Source: Affinundibacterium baiyunense (GTDB taxonomy: Bacteria > Pseudomonadota > Gammaproteobacteria > Burkholderiales > Burkholderiaceae_D). Taken from it: a stretch of 64,000 nt of DNA. The position numbers were made by a program, and so were the translations under genes. How positions within the stretch are numbered: the stretch's first letter is position 1; each line of letters starts with the position of its first letter. Positions 45,249 through 55,537 of this stretch are shown here, one piece after another. Location of the stretch: NCBI RefSeq assembly GCF_018139645.1, contig NZ_JAGSPM010000002.1, positions 434,001 to 498,000 of the forward strand, given 5' to 3'. The notes beneath the pieces were generated by a model that had not been told where the DNA came from, did no database searches, and saw only the letters and a list, made by a program, of their open reading frames with translations.

Positions 45249-46658
45249 TTACTTTGGTGCTTGCGCGCTGCCGAACATGAAGCTGAAGCCGGTTGCGGTT
45301 TTGCTGTTTTTCTGTGCGGTGGTGGCGAAGGCGTGGCAGCCCATGCAGCTATTGCCTTTGGTTTGCATGAAGGTTTCTAACACCGGATTGATCAGCGTAT
45401 CGGTGCTGATGTCGCCTGGTTTTCCGGCTGAGAGTGGGATAGCTTGTGGTACCGGTGAGCCTAGATTGAGAACCGTTTTCGACCATTGTGTATCAACCAT
45501 CGCGTAGTATTGCCAAGGCGATTTTGCATAGCCTTGGGTAATCATTTTTTGCGCTTCGATATTGATTTTTGATGCGCTGGCATCGTCCGCAAATACTTGT
45601 ACTACCTGAGTCGGGTTGGTGCCTTTTGTATTGATGGGTGTTTTGCTATTGGGGTTGTTGAAGCTGTAGGCTTGTTTGCCGGTTGCTCCCATCAAAGGCG
45701 CGTTGTCGACTTGGTAGAAAGTTGCCCATAGGCCTGCATTCTCTGTGCCACCGCTGGCGAAAATATGAAAACCAACTAAACCTATCGTCACCGCTTGGCT
45801 TCCTGGTGCGCTAGGGATGTAGCCTTTTGCTACATGAAAACGACCAGAACTGGCTTCTGCTGCGGTTAATACTTTCCATGCGGCCTTCACTTCGATCGAG
45901 CCAAAAGGTAAGACGATGTTACTTTTTTTCGCGAAGCTGGCTTGCTTGGTGGCGTTATACAAGCTGTTTTGTGTGATGTAGTCGTATTGGGTTTTGTTCA
46001 TGGCGACATCGTAGTAGACCGGATTTTTTTGTTGGTCGTACAGAACATTGCCGTCCGCTTGTTTGATCTCGTCTAAGGGAATACTGGTATTCTTTAGTGC
46101 TTTCAAGCTGGCTTGAAGTTTGGCGACAGTCGGTGATACCTTGGCTGTGCGCGTGAGTAAGCGCGTGCTACCACCTGCTACATCGTTGGCAATTTCTTTC
46201 GGTAGGCTTGCGTTTAGCGCCAGATTATTCCACGGTTGCGGTTGTGCACCGTTGGGAAGAAAGACTTGTTCTTCAGTCAGAAAACTTTCCCAAACCGTAG
46301 TGCCCGGCGCGCCAAACAAGGCATTGGTATCAGGGATGCCACGTTGCCCTGCTTTCGCTGGCCAATTCAGATAGATAAAGGTTTGCCACATCGCGCAGTC
46401 GGCGCCGGGGTTTGTGAATTCGCCATTACTGAGTTTAGGAACTGGTTTTAATTCGACACCAATCGGATTGATGCCGCCACATCGAAAACTGGGCGTCGCC
46501 TTTGGTGTCACGGGTGTTGGGGTTTGTGCGTTGGCTAGGTGACTAAATCCTAGACCCAGGCTTAGACTGATGAGGACGGTGGACAGCGCACTGCGCTTAG
46601 TGCTCGTATTGTTCGTGCTGGTGTTGTGCGTACTCGTGTTGTTGGTGCGAACTTGCAT
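45249..46658 (-). CDS. Exported cytochrome c-like protein, single CxxCH
   Basis: About 469 aa with a signal peptide cleaved near NAQ (about residue 45). The N terminus before the hydrophobic core is a tandem (NTST)n stretch, encoded by a DNA repeat. Near the C terminus there is one heme-binding motif CMGCH about 32 residues from the end. The long middle part has no recognised domain. ATG 46658 follows GGAGG and is chosen over the ORF start 46787. It may be a membrane-associated redox protein of unknown partner. Confidence 0.75.
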   Translation of the reverse strand: MQVRTNNTSTHNTSTNNTSTKRSALSTVLISLSLGLGFSHLANAQTPTPVTPKATPSFRCGGINPIGVELKPVPKLSNGEFTNPGADCAMWQTFIYLNWPAKAGQRGIPDTNALFGAPGTTVWESFLTEEQVFLPNGAQPQPWNNLALNASLPKEIANDVAGGSTRLLTRTAKVSPTVAKLQASLKALKNTSIPLDEIKQADGNVLYDQQKNPVYYDVAMNKTQYDYITQNSLYNATKQASFAKKSNIVLPFGSIEVKAAWKVLTAAEASSGRFHVAKGYIPSAPGSQAVTIGLVGFHIFASGGTENAGLWATFYQVDNAPLMGATGKQAYSFNNPNSKTPINTKGTNPTQVVQVFADDASASKINIEAQKMITQGYAKSPWQYYAMVDTQWSKTVLNLGSPVPQAIPLSAGKPGDISTDTLINPVLETFMQTKGNSCMGCHAFATTAQKNSKTATGFSFMFGSAQAPK

Positions 46659-47077
46659 GGTAGGTTTCCTCCAGATCTGGCAGCGAATCGATCGAATGGT
46701 GTAACGCGCTGAGCGATGGAATACAAACATGCTGAGTTGAGCATGCATGACTCGCATCCACAGAATTCGTTTAGCTACGTTACGCATAGAAATAGCCGGT
46801 AGTCAGTCTAGGAATTGAAAAAATCCAAAATCTGCGATGCCGGTATTTCAGCTACTCGCAAACATCATGCCAGCATATTTAGCTATTTTTGCTACCAATA
46901 AACTAACTAATCAAGACAAGCTTGACGTGTAGCTGCGCGTTTTACATGTAACGCGTTGTGTGAATCGCTGATTCGCGATTGGATGGCAGGTGCTCAAGTT
47001 TCTTGCGTGTTAGATTTAATTGCTTGAGCAGCCTGCTGATGTAGGGGAGTCAACTTGCGAAATTGTGTGGACGATAG
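46659..47077. other. Intergenic region
   Basis: About 420 bp. Contains a TTTTACATGTAA-centred dyad flanked by GCG/CGC (near 46935) and an AATCGC/GCGATT mini-hairpin (near 46962-46980). No gene or clear promoter was recognised. Confidence 0.5.
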
Positions 47078-47398
47078 TTAAGCATATACATCCAGCTGAG
47101 TTCCCAATACCGCGCTCATCAAACCCCAAGCCCGTTCTAATTCTCTTTGCTGTTGTAGTTGCTCTTCGTTTGATAGCGGTGTGGCTTGAGTGTTGACTTG
47201 TGTGCTGAGTTGCACTGGGTTGCTTAGGTTTGTTGGGGCGGTTTCTAGACTAGCATTATTTGACGATAACCCTTGCTCCGCATCGAGTTTGGCTTGTAGT
47301 TCTGCTCTGCTGGGCGTAGGTTCGCCGTGTTGTTTGACTTGTTGATAAACCCGCAGCGCTGCGACGCTGGCGGGGTTTGAACCGATGGAGATCGACAT
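47078..47398 (-). CDS. Hypothetical protein, 106 aa
   Basis: Short, acidic and Gln-rich. GGAG lies about 6 bases before the ATG. The first 15 residues are Ser/Ala-rich with no signal cleavage site, and the C-terminal third is probably helical. No family was recognised. Codon use is ordinary. Confidence 0.55.
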   Translation of the reverse strand: MSISIGSNPASVAALRVYQQVKQHGEPTPSRAELQAKLDAEQGLSSNNASLETAPTNLSNPVQLSTQVNTQATPLSNEEQLQQQRELERAWGLMSAVLGTQLDVYA

Positions 47399-47591
47399 CT
47401 ATGCTCCGCATACACGAAAAGCCTTAGCTTAAATGAGTGTGCTTGCGGATGATGCGCAGAATAACCGGGCAAATTGGCTTGAGTTCAGCGCTTGTGTTCG
47501 CGAGGCGATTTGTGCGATACAAACTATTACTTAAAAGACTAGGCGCAGTTGCAAATCTAGCTTGAACTCGTTGTGCTGGCGTGCTGCAAAC

Positions 47592-48125
47592 TTACAAAGC
47601 TTTCTCTAGCTCTTCCATCACGATGTCTTTAACTAAACGACACTCCTCTGGAACTTCGGCTGGGAAAGGTACGAGGCGGCCAGTTCTTTGATAACCACGT
47701 CGTTCGTAATAGGCGATTAATTCATGACGGCTGGTGATCACCGTCATCCACATTGCGCGGGACTGCCATTCTTTTTTGACTAAGGCTTCGGCTGCTTGCA
47801 TGAATTGTTTACCGATGCCTGCGCCTTGCAATTGCGGATTGACTGCGAACATGCCTAAATACGCCTTATCCTCGGTTTTTAGTAAATTGACAGAACCGAC
47901 AATTTCTCCATCGCGTACACATAGCAAAATCATCGAGCCTTCAGTCTCAATGAGTTCTCTGACATCTTCAGCTTGTACTCTGACGCCAGTTAACAAATCG
48001 GCTTCGGTCGTCCAACCAGCTCGGCTGCTGTCGCCGCGGTAGGCGCTATTGACGAGCGTCACGATGTCATCAGCATCGGCTTTACGCGCCAAACGAAAAT
48101 TTAATGGGGATGTGTCGGTAGTCAT
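47592..48125 (-). CDS. GNAT-family N-acetyltransferase
   Basis: 177 aa, one GNAT domain. The acetyl-CoA-binding segment reads MFAVNPQLQGAGIGKQFMQAAE, and the closing strands are YYERRGYQRTGRLVPF. Substrate unknown. It is monocistronic and divergent from the RND operon. Confidence 0.93.
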   Translation of the reverse strand: MTTDTSPLNFRLARKADADDIVTLVNSAYRGDSSRAGWTTEADLLTGVRVQAEDVRELIETEGSMILLCVRDGEIVGSVNLLKTEDKAYLGMFAVNPQLQGAGIGKQFMQAAEALVKKEWQSRAMWMTVITSRHELIAYYERRGYQRTGRLVPFPAEVPEECRLVKDIVMEELEKAL

Positions 48126-48520
48126 GTAGAAGGCTCAAATAAAGTACAAACAAAAAAGCTTTTGCATTGATTGTGAAGGATAGGTTTGAATAATAGCAGA
48201 CGTTGTCTTATCGATACGCTGCTGGATAAACAATCAGCGCGCCTCAATTAAGGCGTTGATACGGCTTTGCTAACATGCCTAGTGATTCAATCATGTGTGG
48301 CCCGCAAACACTTGGATCTAACTTAAAAGACAACTATAAGATCTGTTTCAAGCCGATCTAAAAACCGGTGAGGTCGTTTGAATCAATTTCATTTCAATCC
48401 GACTTTTTTGCGTTTCATCCCCACTTTTTCGCAACTCACAACTTTGCCGCTTGAAACAGACAGGGTGCTCGGCAATACTCAGCATCGCAAATCCTCCAAT
48501 TACATAAGCAGGTACTCACC
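48126..48520. other. Upstream region of the RND efflux operon
   Basis: 395 bp. Carries a 12-bp inverted repeat TCTGTTTCAAGC (48342-48353) and GCTTGAAACAGA (48449-48460), 95 bases apart. No regulator gene lies next to it. Confidence 0.5.
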
Positions 48521-49717
48521 ATGTTACGTCAAACCATACTCGTTGTTGCGATCACTTCTGCCGTTGGCGTTTTGAGCGCTTGTACTGATGCAGCGTCAGA
48601 AACCAAGAATGCTAGCGCCTCAGCTAGTGCTTCCGCTAAGACCACCGCAAAGAATGAAAATAAAGATGCGCCAGCCAAGTTAATCATTGCGAATGAAGAT
48701 ATCTTAAATATGCAAAGCAATGCATTGGCATCGGGCCCGGTCGTGACCGGTTCGATTCAGCCTGAGCGTAAGGCTGATTTACGAGCGGAAGTTTCTACCG
48801 TGGTATTGCAGGTCTTAAAAGAAAACGGTGAAGCAGTAAAACGTGGCGATGTGATCGTGCGCTTAGATGAGACTTCGATACGGGATAATTTGAATTCCGC
48901 TAACGATGCAGCGCGCAATGCGAGTTTGGCATTGGATCAAGCGGAACGCAATTTCCAACGCTTAAAGACTTTACGTGCGTCTGGCATGACTTCAATGCAA
49001 GCCTTAGACGATGCCGAAGTGCGTAAAAATGCGGCGCAAAGCGAAGTGTCTGCCGCCAAAGCGCGTGCAGCACAAGCGCAACAGCAATTACAACGCACTG
49101 TGGTGCGTGCGCCATTTGATGGTGTAGTCAGTGAGCGTAAGGTTTCTCCTGGCGATACTGCATTGGCAGGTAAAGAATTGGTCAAAGTGATTGACCCAAA
49201 TTCCATGCGTTTTGTTGGTCGCGTCTCTGCCGATAAGATTGGTATGGTGAAACCAGGTCAAAACGTGAGCTTCCGTATCAATGGCTATGCCGGTCAAGAA
49301 TTCCGCGGCAAGGTTACTCGCTTAGACCCAGCGGCGAATGATGTGACGCGTCAAGTCGAGGTATTGGTCGCTTTCTCCGATAGCAAACAACCTCGCGTGT
49401 CTGGCTTATATGCAGAAGGCAATATCGAAGCTGAAAGTGTATCTGCCTTGATGTTGCCAGAAACCGCGATTGTGCGATCTGGTGATAAGTCTTTTGCTTG
49501 GAAAATTCAGGGAAAGACTTTGAGCAAAGTTGAGTTGGCATTGGGTAGCCGAGATGTACGTACTGGTAACTATGAAGTGCGTCGTGGTGTGGTCGCGGGT
49601 GATGTCATCATGCGCAATCCAAGTTCGAATTTTAAAGAAGGCCAAGTAGTTGAAATGGCGGCGGCTCCAGTAACTAAAACAGCCATGGCCGCGACTGCCA
49701 TCGCGATGGGGAACTAA
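48521..49717 (+). CDS. RND efflux periplasmic adaptor (membrane fusion protein), lipoprotein
   Basis: 398 aa. Lipobox LSAC after a 20-residue signal. The hairpin helices and lipoyl domain (VVLQVLKENGEAVKRGDVIVRLDE and VVRAPFDGVVSERKVSPGDTALAGKELVKV) and the beta-barrel/membrane-proximal domains complete a MexA/AcrA-like adaptor. It precedes the pump by 2 bp, so the two are co-translated. No TolC-like outer-membrane gene is in the window, so one encoded elsewhere is likely used. Confidence 0.95.
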   Translation: MLRQTILVVAITSAVGVLSACTDAASETKNASASASASAKTTAKNENKDAPAKLIIANEDILNMQSNALASGPVVTGSIQPERKADLRAEVSTVVLQVLKENGEAVKRGDVIVRLDETSIRDNLNSANDAARNASLALDQAERNFQRLKTLRASGMTSMQALDDAEVRKNAAQSEVSAAKARAAQAQQQLQRTVVRAPFDGVVSERKVSPGDTALAGKELVKVIDPNSMRFVGRVSADKIGMVKPGQNVSFRINGYAGQEFRGKVTRLDPAANDVTRQVEVLVAFSDSKQPRVSGLYAEGNIEAESVSALMLPETAIVRSGDKSFAWKIQGKTLSKVELALGSRDVRTGNYEVRRGVVAGDVIMRNPSSNFKEGQVVEMAAAPVTKTAMAATAIAMGN

Positions 49718-49719
49718 TC

Positions 49720-52700
49720 ATGTTCTTATCCGATTTTAGTATTAAACGACCGATCGCGACGATTGTTTTGATTATCGCGATGATGGCGATGGGTTTGTTG
49801 GCGATGAGTAAGTTGCGCGTCAATCAAAATCCCGATGTCGAGATTCCAGGCTTATTTGTCAATATTCCATATCCTGGCGCGTCTCCCGATACGGTAGAGC
49901 GCGAAATTGTGAATCGCCTTGAGAAATCGCTACAAAGCGTGTCGGGCGTGGATGAAGTGTATTCGTATGCGAATGAAGGCAGCGCTGGCTTTGAAATGCG
50001 TTTTTCGTTTAAGAAAAACATGATCGAAGCAGCGGAAGAAGTACGCAATGTGATTTCTACCGTGCGCTATAAATTGCCAACGGAAATGCGTGAGCCGATC
50101 GTGCAGCGCTTTGATCCATCGACACAGCCTATCGTCAATTTGGCTTTGTCTTCGAGCAGTCAGACCCATGCTGAGATTTCACGTCTAGCGGAAGATACTT
50201 TGGCAACGCGTTTGCGCGCTATTCCCGGAGTGGCGACCGTTAATGTTAGCGGTGCTCTGCGCCGTGAATTGTCGGTGTTGTTACGGGCAGAACGCTTACG
50301 TGAATTTAATGTGTCGGCCGGTGAAGTGGTAGCGGCATTGCGTAGCCAGAACACCAATGCGCCAGTCGGTAAAGTACGCGGTAGTCTGGAAGAAGAAAGC
50401 ATACGCTTGGTTGGACGTATTGAAAGTCCGTCCGAATTCCAAAATATCGTAGTTAAACGTCGTGGTGATCAAATCGTTCGCTTGGGGCAAGTAGCAACGA
50501 TTGAAGATGGATTCGCGGACATCAATAGCTTAAGTATTCGTAGCGGTAAGCCTAATGTTGGTATCCAAGTCACACGTTCGCGTGAAGCAAGTACAGTGAG
50601 CGTTGCCAAAAGTGTCGTGAAAGCGGTTGAAGAAATCAATAAGGATTTAGCGAAAGACAATCCGGGCACGAAGTTAGAAGTAACGCGCGATGGCGGTAAA
50701 GACGCACAAAGTAGTTTGAATAATGTGATTGAGTCACTGGTGTTCGGTGCGGTTCTGACGATTTTCGTGGTCTATGCATTCTTGAATTCTTGGCGTTCGA
50801 CTTTGATTACGGCTTTGAGTTTGCCAACCTCGGTGATCGCTGCGTTTATCGCTGTTTGGCTGTGTGGATTCACGCTCAATTTCATGACTTTGCTCGGTTT
50901 GTCGTTGGCGATTGGTGTGCTGATCGATGATGCGATTGTGGTGCGAGAAAACATCGTGCGTCATATGCAAAATGGTTCGGATCGCCGTACCGCTGCATTA
51001 GAAGGTACTGCAGAAATTGGTTTAGCCGTTGCCGCAACAACCTTTTCGATTATCGCAGTGTTTATTCCAGTTGCGTTTATGCCAGGCATTTCTGGCGAAT
51101 GGTTCCGTCCATTTGCGTTGACCGTGACGTGTTCTGTATTGGTCAGCTTGGGTATTTCATTTACGCTCGATCCTATGTTGTCGGCTTATTGGGGTGATCC
51201 AGCAGATCATCACACCGCGCCTAAGAAAGGTTTGAGCAAAAAGTTGGCGCAGTTTAATGATTGGTTTGATAGCCAAGCAGATCGTTATGGCAATGTGATT
51301 GCATGGGCTTTACATCATCGTCGTTGGATGGGCGCAATTGCCTTGGCAAGTTTTGTTGGTGCCTTGGTATTGCAAGCGCAGTTTGGTGGCACCAGTTTCT
51401 TGCCTACCGCTGATTCTGGCAACTTGATGATTGAGGTACGTACACCAGCATCTTCGTCGATTGAATATTCACGCTTAAAGATGGAAAGAGCGGCCGCATT
51501 AGCACGCACGATTCCAGAGGTGAAAGAAACCAATAGCAATATCAATGCGTCGGGTGGTCGTATTTATGTTGATATCGGCAAAAAGAATTCACGTAAGCGC
51601 AGTGCGAAGGAAATTGCGGTCGAGTTGCGTGAGAAGGTCAAACAATTGGTTGGTGCTGAATATGTGGTGTTAGATGACTTAAACAATGGTGCCCGCAAAC
51701 CAATTCAGATTGAATTCACTGGTCCAGATTCACGCAAGTTACTAGAAATTACCAGTGCCTATATGGATGAATTGCGTAAAGTACCAGGTGCGGTGGATGT
51801 TGGTTTGTCTCAGCAAGATCCGAAGAAAGAGTTAAAGATAGAAATGAACCGTGGCTTAGCAAATTCTATGGGTATTTCTATCAATGATGCAGCACAAGCA
51901 TTGCGAGTCGCGTTTGCTGGTATCGAAGTTGGTGATTGGGTTGATCCAACTGGCGAAACACGTGATGTGGCGGTGCGTTTGCATCCAGCTGATCGTGTCA
52001 GCAAAGAAAATATTGAGCGTTTGCCGATTGCAGTTGCAGGTACGAATGAAATGGTACCGCTCGATCAAATTGCGACAGTTAGTATGGGCAAAGGTCCTTC
52101 TGCTATCGAGCATAGTAATGGTAAGCGTACGATTACCGTGTCTGCGAATGCGCAAGGTCGTGCTAGCGGTGAAGTAACTAAAGACGCGATGGCATTAGCG
52201 AAATCGTTTAATTACCCACCTGGCTATGGCTTGTCGTTGGCAGGTGCTGGTCAGGATCAAGATGAATTGTTTACCGAAATGTTGATCGCATTGATCTCTG
52301 GTATCGGCTTGATGTATTTGATTTTGGTGATGCAGTTTAGCTCTTTCACAGCACCTTTGGCGGTGATGTTGTCCTTGCCATTGTCCTTGATTGGTGTGGT
52401 AATTGCCTTGATGCTGACAGGTAGCACGATTAATTTGATGAGTTTTATCGGCATCATTATGTTGATGGGCTTGGTCGCTAAAAACGCCATTCTTTTGCTC
52501 GATGCGGCGCGTAAGCAGGAGAAAGAAGGCATGAATCGTGAAGATGCCTTGATGCATGCTGGTCGAGTGCGTTTGCGTCCGATTTTGATGACCACCTTTG
52601 CGCTGATCGCCGGCATGATTCCCGTCGCATTAGGTTTGGGTGAAGGTGGTGAGTTCTATCGTCCACTGGCGATTGCGATTATTGGTGGCACCATTACTTC

Positions 52701-52935
52701 AACGATCTTGACCTTGTTAGTGGTACCAAGTTTTTACGACAGTATTGAAATTGCACGTGATCGGATGATGGCAAAAATGCGCCGTCGTGCTGATCGCTAT
52801 CATCAAGCCTTGGCAATCTGTGTCACGATGTTTGAAGCATTGTTGACCTTAACCTTCGTGCGCTTGATCTATCGTTTAGTGATGAAAGCCTTTTATGCCA
52901 TTAGTGGCAAGAAAGCGAAGGTGGCCGCACTGTAG
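49720..52935 (+). CDS. RND-family efflux pump (HAE1-like)
   Basis: 1071 aa; two repeats of 6 TM helices with two large periplasmic loops. The proton-relay Asp pair is in TM4 ([12 protein letters not shown]). The N-terminal FIKRPIA-like motif ([13 protein letters not shown]) and the [20 protein letters not shown] and [25 protein letters not shown] blocks are present. The closest class by motif is drug/hydrophobe efflux. Substrates not determined. Confidence 0.95.
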   Translation: MFLSDFSIKRPIATIVLIIAMMAMGLLAMSKLRVNQNPDVEIPGLFVNIPYPGASPDTVEREIVNRLEKSLQSVSGVDEVYSYANEGSAGFEMRFSFKKNMIEAAEEVRNVISTVRYKLPTEMREPIVQRFDPSTQPIVNLALSSSSQTHAEISRLAEDTLATRLRAIPGVATVNVSGALRRELSVLLRAERLREFNVSAGEVVAALRSQNTNAPVGKVRGSLEEESIRLVGRIESPSEFQNIVVKRRGDQIVRLGQVATIEDGFADINSLSIRSGKPNVGIQVTRSREASTVSVAKSVVKAVEEINKDLAKDNPGTKLEVTRDGGKDAQSSLNNVIESLVFGAVLTIFVVYAFLNSWRSTLITALSLPTSVIAAFIAVWLCGFTLNFMTLLGLSLAIGVLIDDAIVVRENIVRHMQNGSDRRTAALEGTAEIGLAVAATTFSIIAVFIPVAFMPGISGEWFRPFALTVTCSVLVSLGISFTLDPMLSAYWGDPADHHTAPKKGLSKKLAQFNDWFDSQADRYGNVIAWALHHRRWMGAIALASFVGALVLQAQFGGTSFLPTADSGNLMIEVRTPASSSIEYSRLKMERAAALARTIPEVKETNSNINASGGRIYVDIGKKNSRKRSAKEIAVELREKVKQLVGAEYVVLDDLNNGARKPIQIEFTGPDSRKLLEITSAYMDELRKVPGAVDVGLSQQDPKKELKIEMNRGLANSMGISINDAAQALRVAFAGIEVGDWVDPTGETRDVAVRLHPADRVSKENIERLPIAVAGTNEMVPLDQIATVSMGKGPSAIEHSNGKRTITVSANAQGRASGEVTKDAMALAKSFNYPPGYGLSLAGAGQDQDELFTEMLIALISGIGLMYLILVMQFSSFTAPLAVMLSLPLSLIGVVIALMLTGSTINLMSFIGIIMLMGLVAKNAILLLDAARKQEKEGMNREDALMHAGRVRLRPILMTTFALIAGMIPVALGLGEGGEFYRPLAIAIIGGTITSTILTLLVVPSFYDSIEIARDRMMAKMRRRADRYHQALAICVTMFEALLTLTFVRLIYRLVMKAFYAISGKKAKVAAL

Positions 52936-53011
52936 ATACCCTTGTGGTTGGTAAGACTGATTCAAGTTAGCACCACTTTCTTGCGTCAGTCATTGTGAGT
53001 AGTACCGGTTT

Positions 53012-53047
53012 GAGCCTGCGTGGTTTTCCTCGTAGGCTCTTTTTTTA
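53012..53047 (+). terminator. Terminator after the RND operon
   Basis: A 9-bp stem GAGCCTGCG (53012-53020) with CGTAGGCTC (53031-53039; one G-T pair) is followed by a run of eight T. Confidence 0.9.
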
Positions 53048-53068
53048 TCGATTTGTTTCGGTTGGGCT

Positions 53069-53124
53069 TTGTCATCGGATTGTCATGAAGCCGTCATGCA
53101 GTAGTCACACAGACTAACTAAGAT
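53069..53124 (+). promoter_or_regulatory. Tandem Pho boxes and -10 for phoX
   Basis: Four 7-bp half-sites recur at 11-bp intervals: TTGTCAT (53069), TTGTCAT (53080), CCGTCAT (53091), TAGTCAC (53102). This is the PhoB-binding pattern, CTGTCAT repeats with 4-bp spacers. The last half-site is followed 11 bp later by TAAGAT (53119-53124) as -10. PhoB control of phoX is predicted. Confidence 0.75.
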
Positions 53125-53207
53125 GCATCGCTTCTGTACTTCCCCGAATTAATTTTTACTGAATTAATTCTTACTGAAACACATCCTTATACTCACAGGA
53201 AAAAGCC

Positions 53208-55463
53208 ATGAGCAAGACAAATGAAAAATTAAATGCGATTGATCCAGATGATATTGGATACAACGACACTCCAAATCAACATTTCAGTGCAGTATTGGAT
53301 GCACGTTTAAGCCGTCGTAGTTTGTTACGCGGTGGCGCTGCTTCTATCGCTAGCGCATTTCTTGGCTCTAGTGCTTTGAGTGCATGTGGTGGTTCTAGTG
53401 ACGCAGCACCAGTGACACCAACTACACCAACCACACCAACCACGCCAACCGAAAGATTACTCGGTTTTGCACCAGTTGCGAAGAGTTTGTTAGATAGCGT
53501 GATTGTTCCTGTTGGCTACACCGCAACCGCGATTTATGCCTTAGGTGATCCATTAACTGCGACTACACCAGCATATAAGAATGACGGTACTGATACCGAT
53601 TTTGAAAATCGTGCAGGTGATCACCATGATGGTATGGAATGGTTTGGTTTGTCTGCTGATGGTAAAGCTTCACTCACTTCGGTTGATCGTGGTTTGCTTG
53701 GCGTGAATCACGAAGCAACAACGGATGAGAAGTATGCTTCTTTCTTCTTACACGCAAATGGCGGCACTTCAACTTTGCCACGCCCAGCGGCTGAGGTAGA
53801 TAAAGAAACCGCGATTCATGGTGTTTCTTTTGTTGAAGTGCGTAAAGCCAATGGCAAATGGGAATATGTAAAAGATTCCGCATTCAATCGTCGTTTTACT
53901 TGCTTAACCGAGATGGACTTATCTGGTCCAGTACGCGGTAATGCGCTAGCAATCACCAAATATTCAACAACAGGCACAAAAACTCGCGGCACCTTGAATA
54001 ACTGCGGTACTGGTAAAACACCGTGGAATAGTTTTGTCACTGGTGAAGAAAACTGGGCTGGTTACTTTACACGTAGCGCCACTGATGATGCGGCGCGTGG
54101 TAATGATAAGAGCGTCACTTCCTTAAAACGCTATGGTCGCGCACAAGGTGCAGGTTCACGTCATGGCTGGGAAACTGGCGGTACTGACGACAAATATGCG
54201 CGTTGGAACATCAGCCAAACCGGCACTTCAAATAATGGTAGCGATGACTACCGTAACGAAATGAATGGCATGGGGTACATCGTTGAAATGGATGCCTATG
54301 ACAAGACCAAATTGGCGAAAAAACGTACGGCTTTAGGTCGCTTCGCGCATGAAAGTGCTGCCTTCGGCAAACCAGTTGCTGGTAAGCCTTTGGCAGTGTA
54401 CATGGGTGATGATTCTCGCAATGAATACATCTACAAATTTGTCTCATCCACCAACTGGGATGCGGCTGATGCCAATTCTAGTAACGCTTTGGCGATGGGT
54501 GATAAATACCTCGACAGCGGTAAATTGTATGTGGCGCAATTCAACGCTGATGGTAGTGGCAAGTGGATCGAATTATCGATCAGCAATCCATTGATCGCTG
54601 CTTACACTGGCTACAAATTTGCAGATCAAGCGGACATCTGTGTTAACACACGTTTAGCGGGTGATGCAGTTGGTGCGACCAAGATGGATAGACCTGAATG
54701 GTGTTCAGTAAATCCAGCGAACGGCGAGATCTACTATTCATTGACGAACAATAGTAACCGCAACGTGAACCCAACAGGTTCTTCGCAGTTAGCGCCAGAT
54801 TCAGCGAACCCACGTGCTTATACTGATATGAAAGGCACCACGGCGCAAAGTGGTAACCCAAATGGTCACATCTTGCGTATGAAAGAAGGTGCTGATGGCT
54901 CTACCGCATTGACATTTACTTGGGACGTTTATTTGTTCGCCGCTGAAGCAAGTGCAGACGCAGGTAAGATCAACTTATCGAGTCTGACAAACGATCAAGA
55001 CATGTCTAGCCCAGATGGTTTGGCGTTTAGCCCTGCAACTGGCATTTGCTGGATACAAACAGATGACGGCGCCTATACCGATGCGACCAATTGCATGATG
55101 TTGGCAGGATTGCCAGGCCAAGTTGGTGATGGTGAAAAAGTGACTCTGAATTATACAAAAGCAGATGGTTCGAATTTGGCGGTAACGACTTATGTCGGTA
55201 AAAAGCCAACAGCTGATACCTTGAAGCGTTTCTTGGTTGGCCCTGCTGCTTGTGAAATTACGGGTATTGCAGAAACACCAGACGGCAAAGCTTTGTTCGT
55301 GAATATTCAGCATCCAGGTGAAACCACCTCAGCAGCAAATATCGCAGATCCAAGCAAATACACCAGCCAATGGCCTAGCAATGCTGGCTACGGTGCAGGT
55401 AAACGCCCACGTTCTGCAACAATCGTGATCACGAAAAATGATGGTGGTCGTGTTGGTAGTTAA
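53208..55463 (+). CDS. phoX: PhoX-family alkaline phosphatase
   Basis: 751 aa. A Tat signal (SRRSLLRG near residue 36) ends at a lipobox-like SALSACGG. A Thr/Pro repeat linker (PTTPTTPT) leads to the DUF839/PhoX beta-propeller, with its metal-binding acidic blocks: DGMEWFGLS, GVNHEATT, FVTGEENWAGYF, HESAAFG and MSSPDGLAFSP. PhoX enzymes release phosphate from phosphoesters and need Ca2+ and Fe3+. An upstream Pho box supports expression at low phosphate. Monocistronic. Confidence 0.94.
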   Translation: MSKTNEKLNAIDPDDIGYNDTPNQHFSAVLDARLSRRSLLRGGAASIASAFLGSSALSACGGSSDAAPVTPTTPTTPTTPTERLLGFAPVAKSLLDSVIVPVGYTATAIYALGDPLTATTPAYKNDGTDTDFENRAGDHHDGMEWFGLSADGKASLTSVDRGLLGVNHEATTDEKYASFFLHANGGTSTLPRPAAEVDKETAIHGVSFVEVRKANGKWEYVKDSAFNRRFTCLTEMDLSGPVRGNALAITKYSTTGTKTRGTLNNCGTGKTPWNSFVTGEENWAGYFTRSATDDAARGNDKSVTSLKRYGRAQGAGSRHGWETGGTDDKYARWNISQTGTSNNGSDDYRNEMNGMGYIVEMDAYDKTKLAKKRTALGRFAHESAAFGKPVAGKPLAVYMGDDSRNEYIYKFVSSTNWDAADANSSNALAMGDKYLDSGKLYVAQFNADGSGKWIELSISNPLIAAYTGYKFADQADICVNTRLAGDAVGATKMDRPEWCSVNPANGEIYYSLTNNSNRNVNPTGSSQLAPDSANPRAYTDMKGTTAQSGNPNGHILRMKEGADGSTALTFTWDVYLFAAEASADAGKINLSSLTNDQDMSSPDGLAFSPATGICWIQTDDGAYTDATNCMMLAGLPGQVGDGEKVTLNYTKADGSNLAVTTYVGKKPTADTLKRFLVGPAACEITGIAETPDGKALFVNIQHPGETTSAANIADPSKYTSQWPSNAGYGAGKRPRSATIVITKNDGGRVGS

Positions 55464-55501
55464 TTCAGCTTCGCGGTATTCGTAAAGTTGTCGGTATCAG
55501 T

Positions 55502-55536
55502 AGAAAAGCGCAGCAGTTTATCTGTTGCGCTTTTCT
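55502..55536. terminator. Bidirectional terminator between phoX and chrA
   Basis: A 15-bp stem (55502-55516 with 55522-55536, one G-T pair) whose arms are A-rich on one side and T-rich on the other, so it can stop transcription from both sides. Confidence 0.88.
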
Positions 55537-55537
55537 A

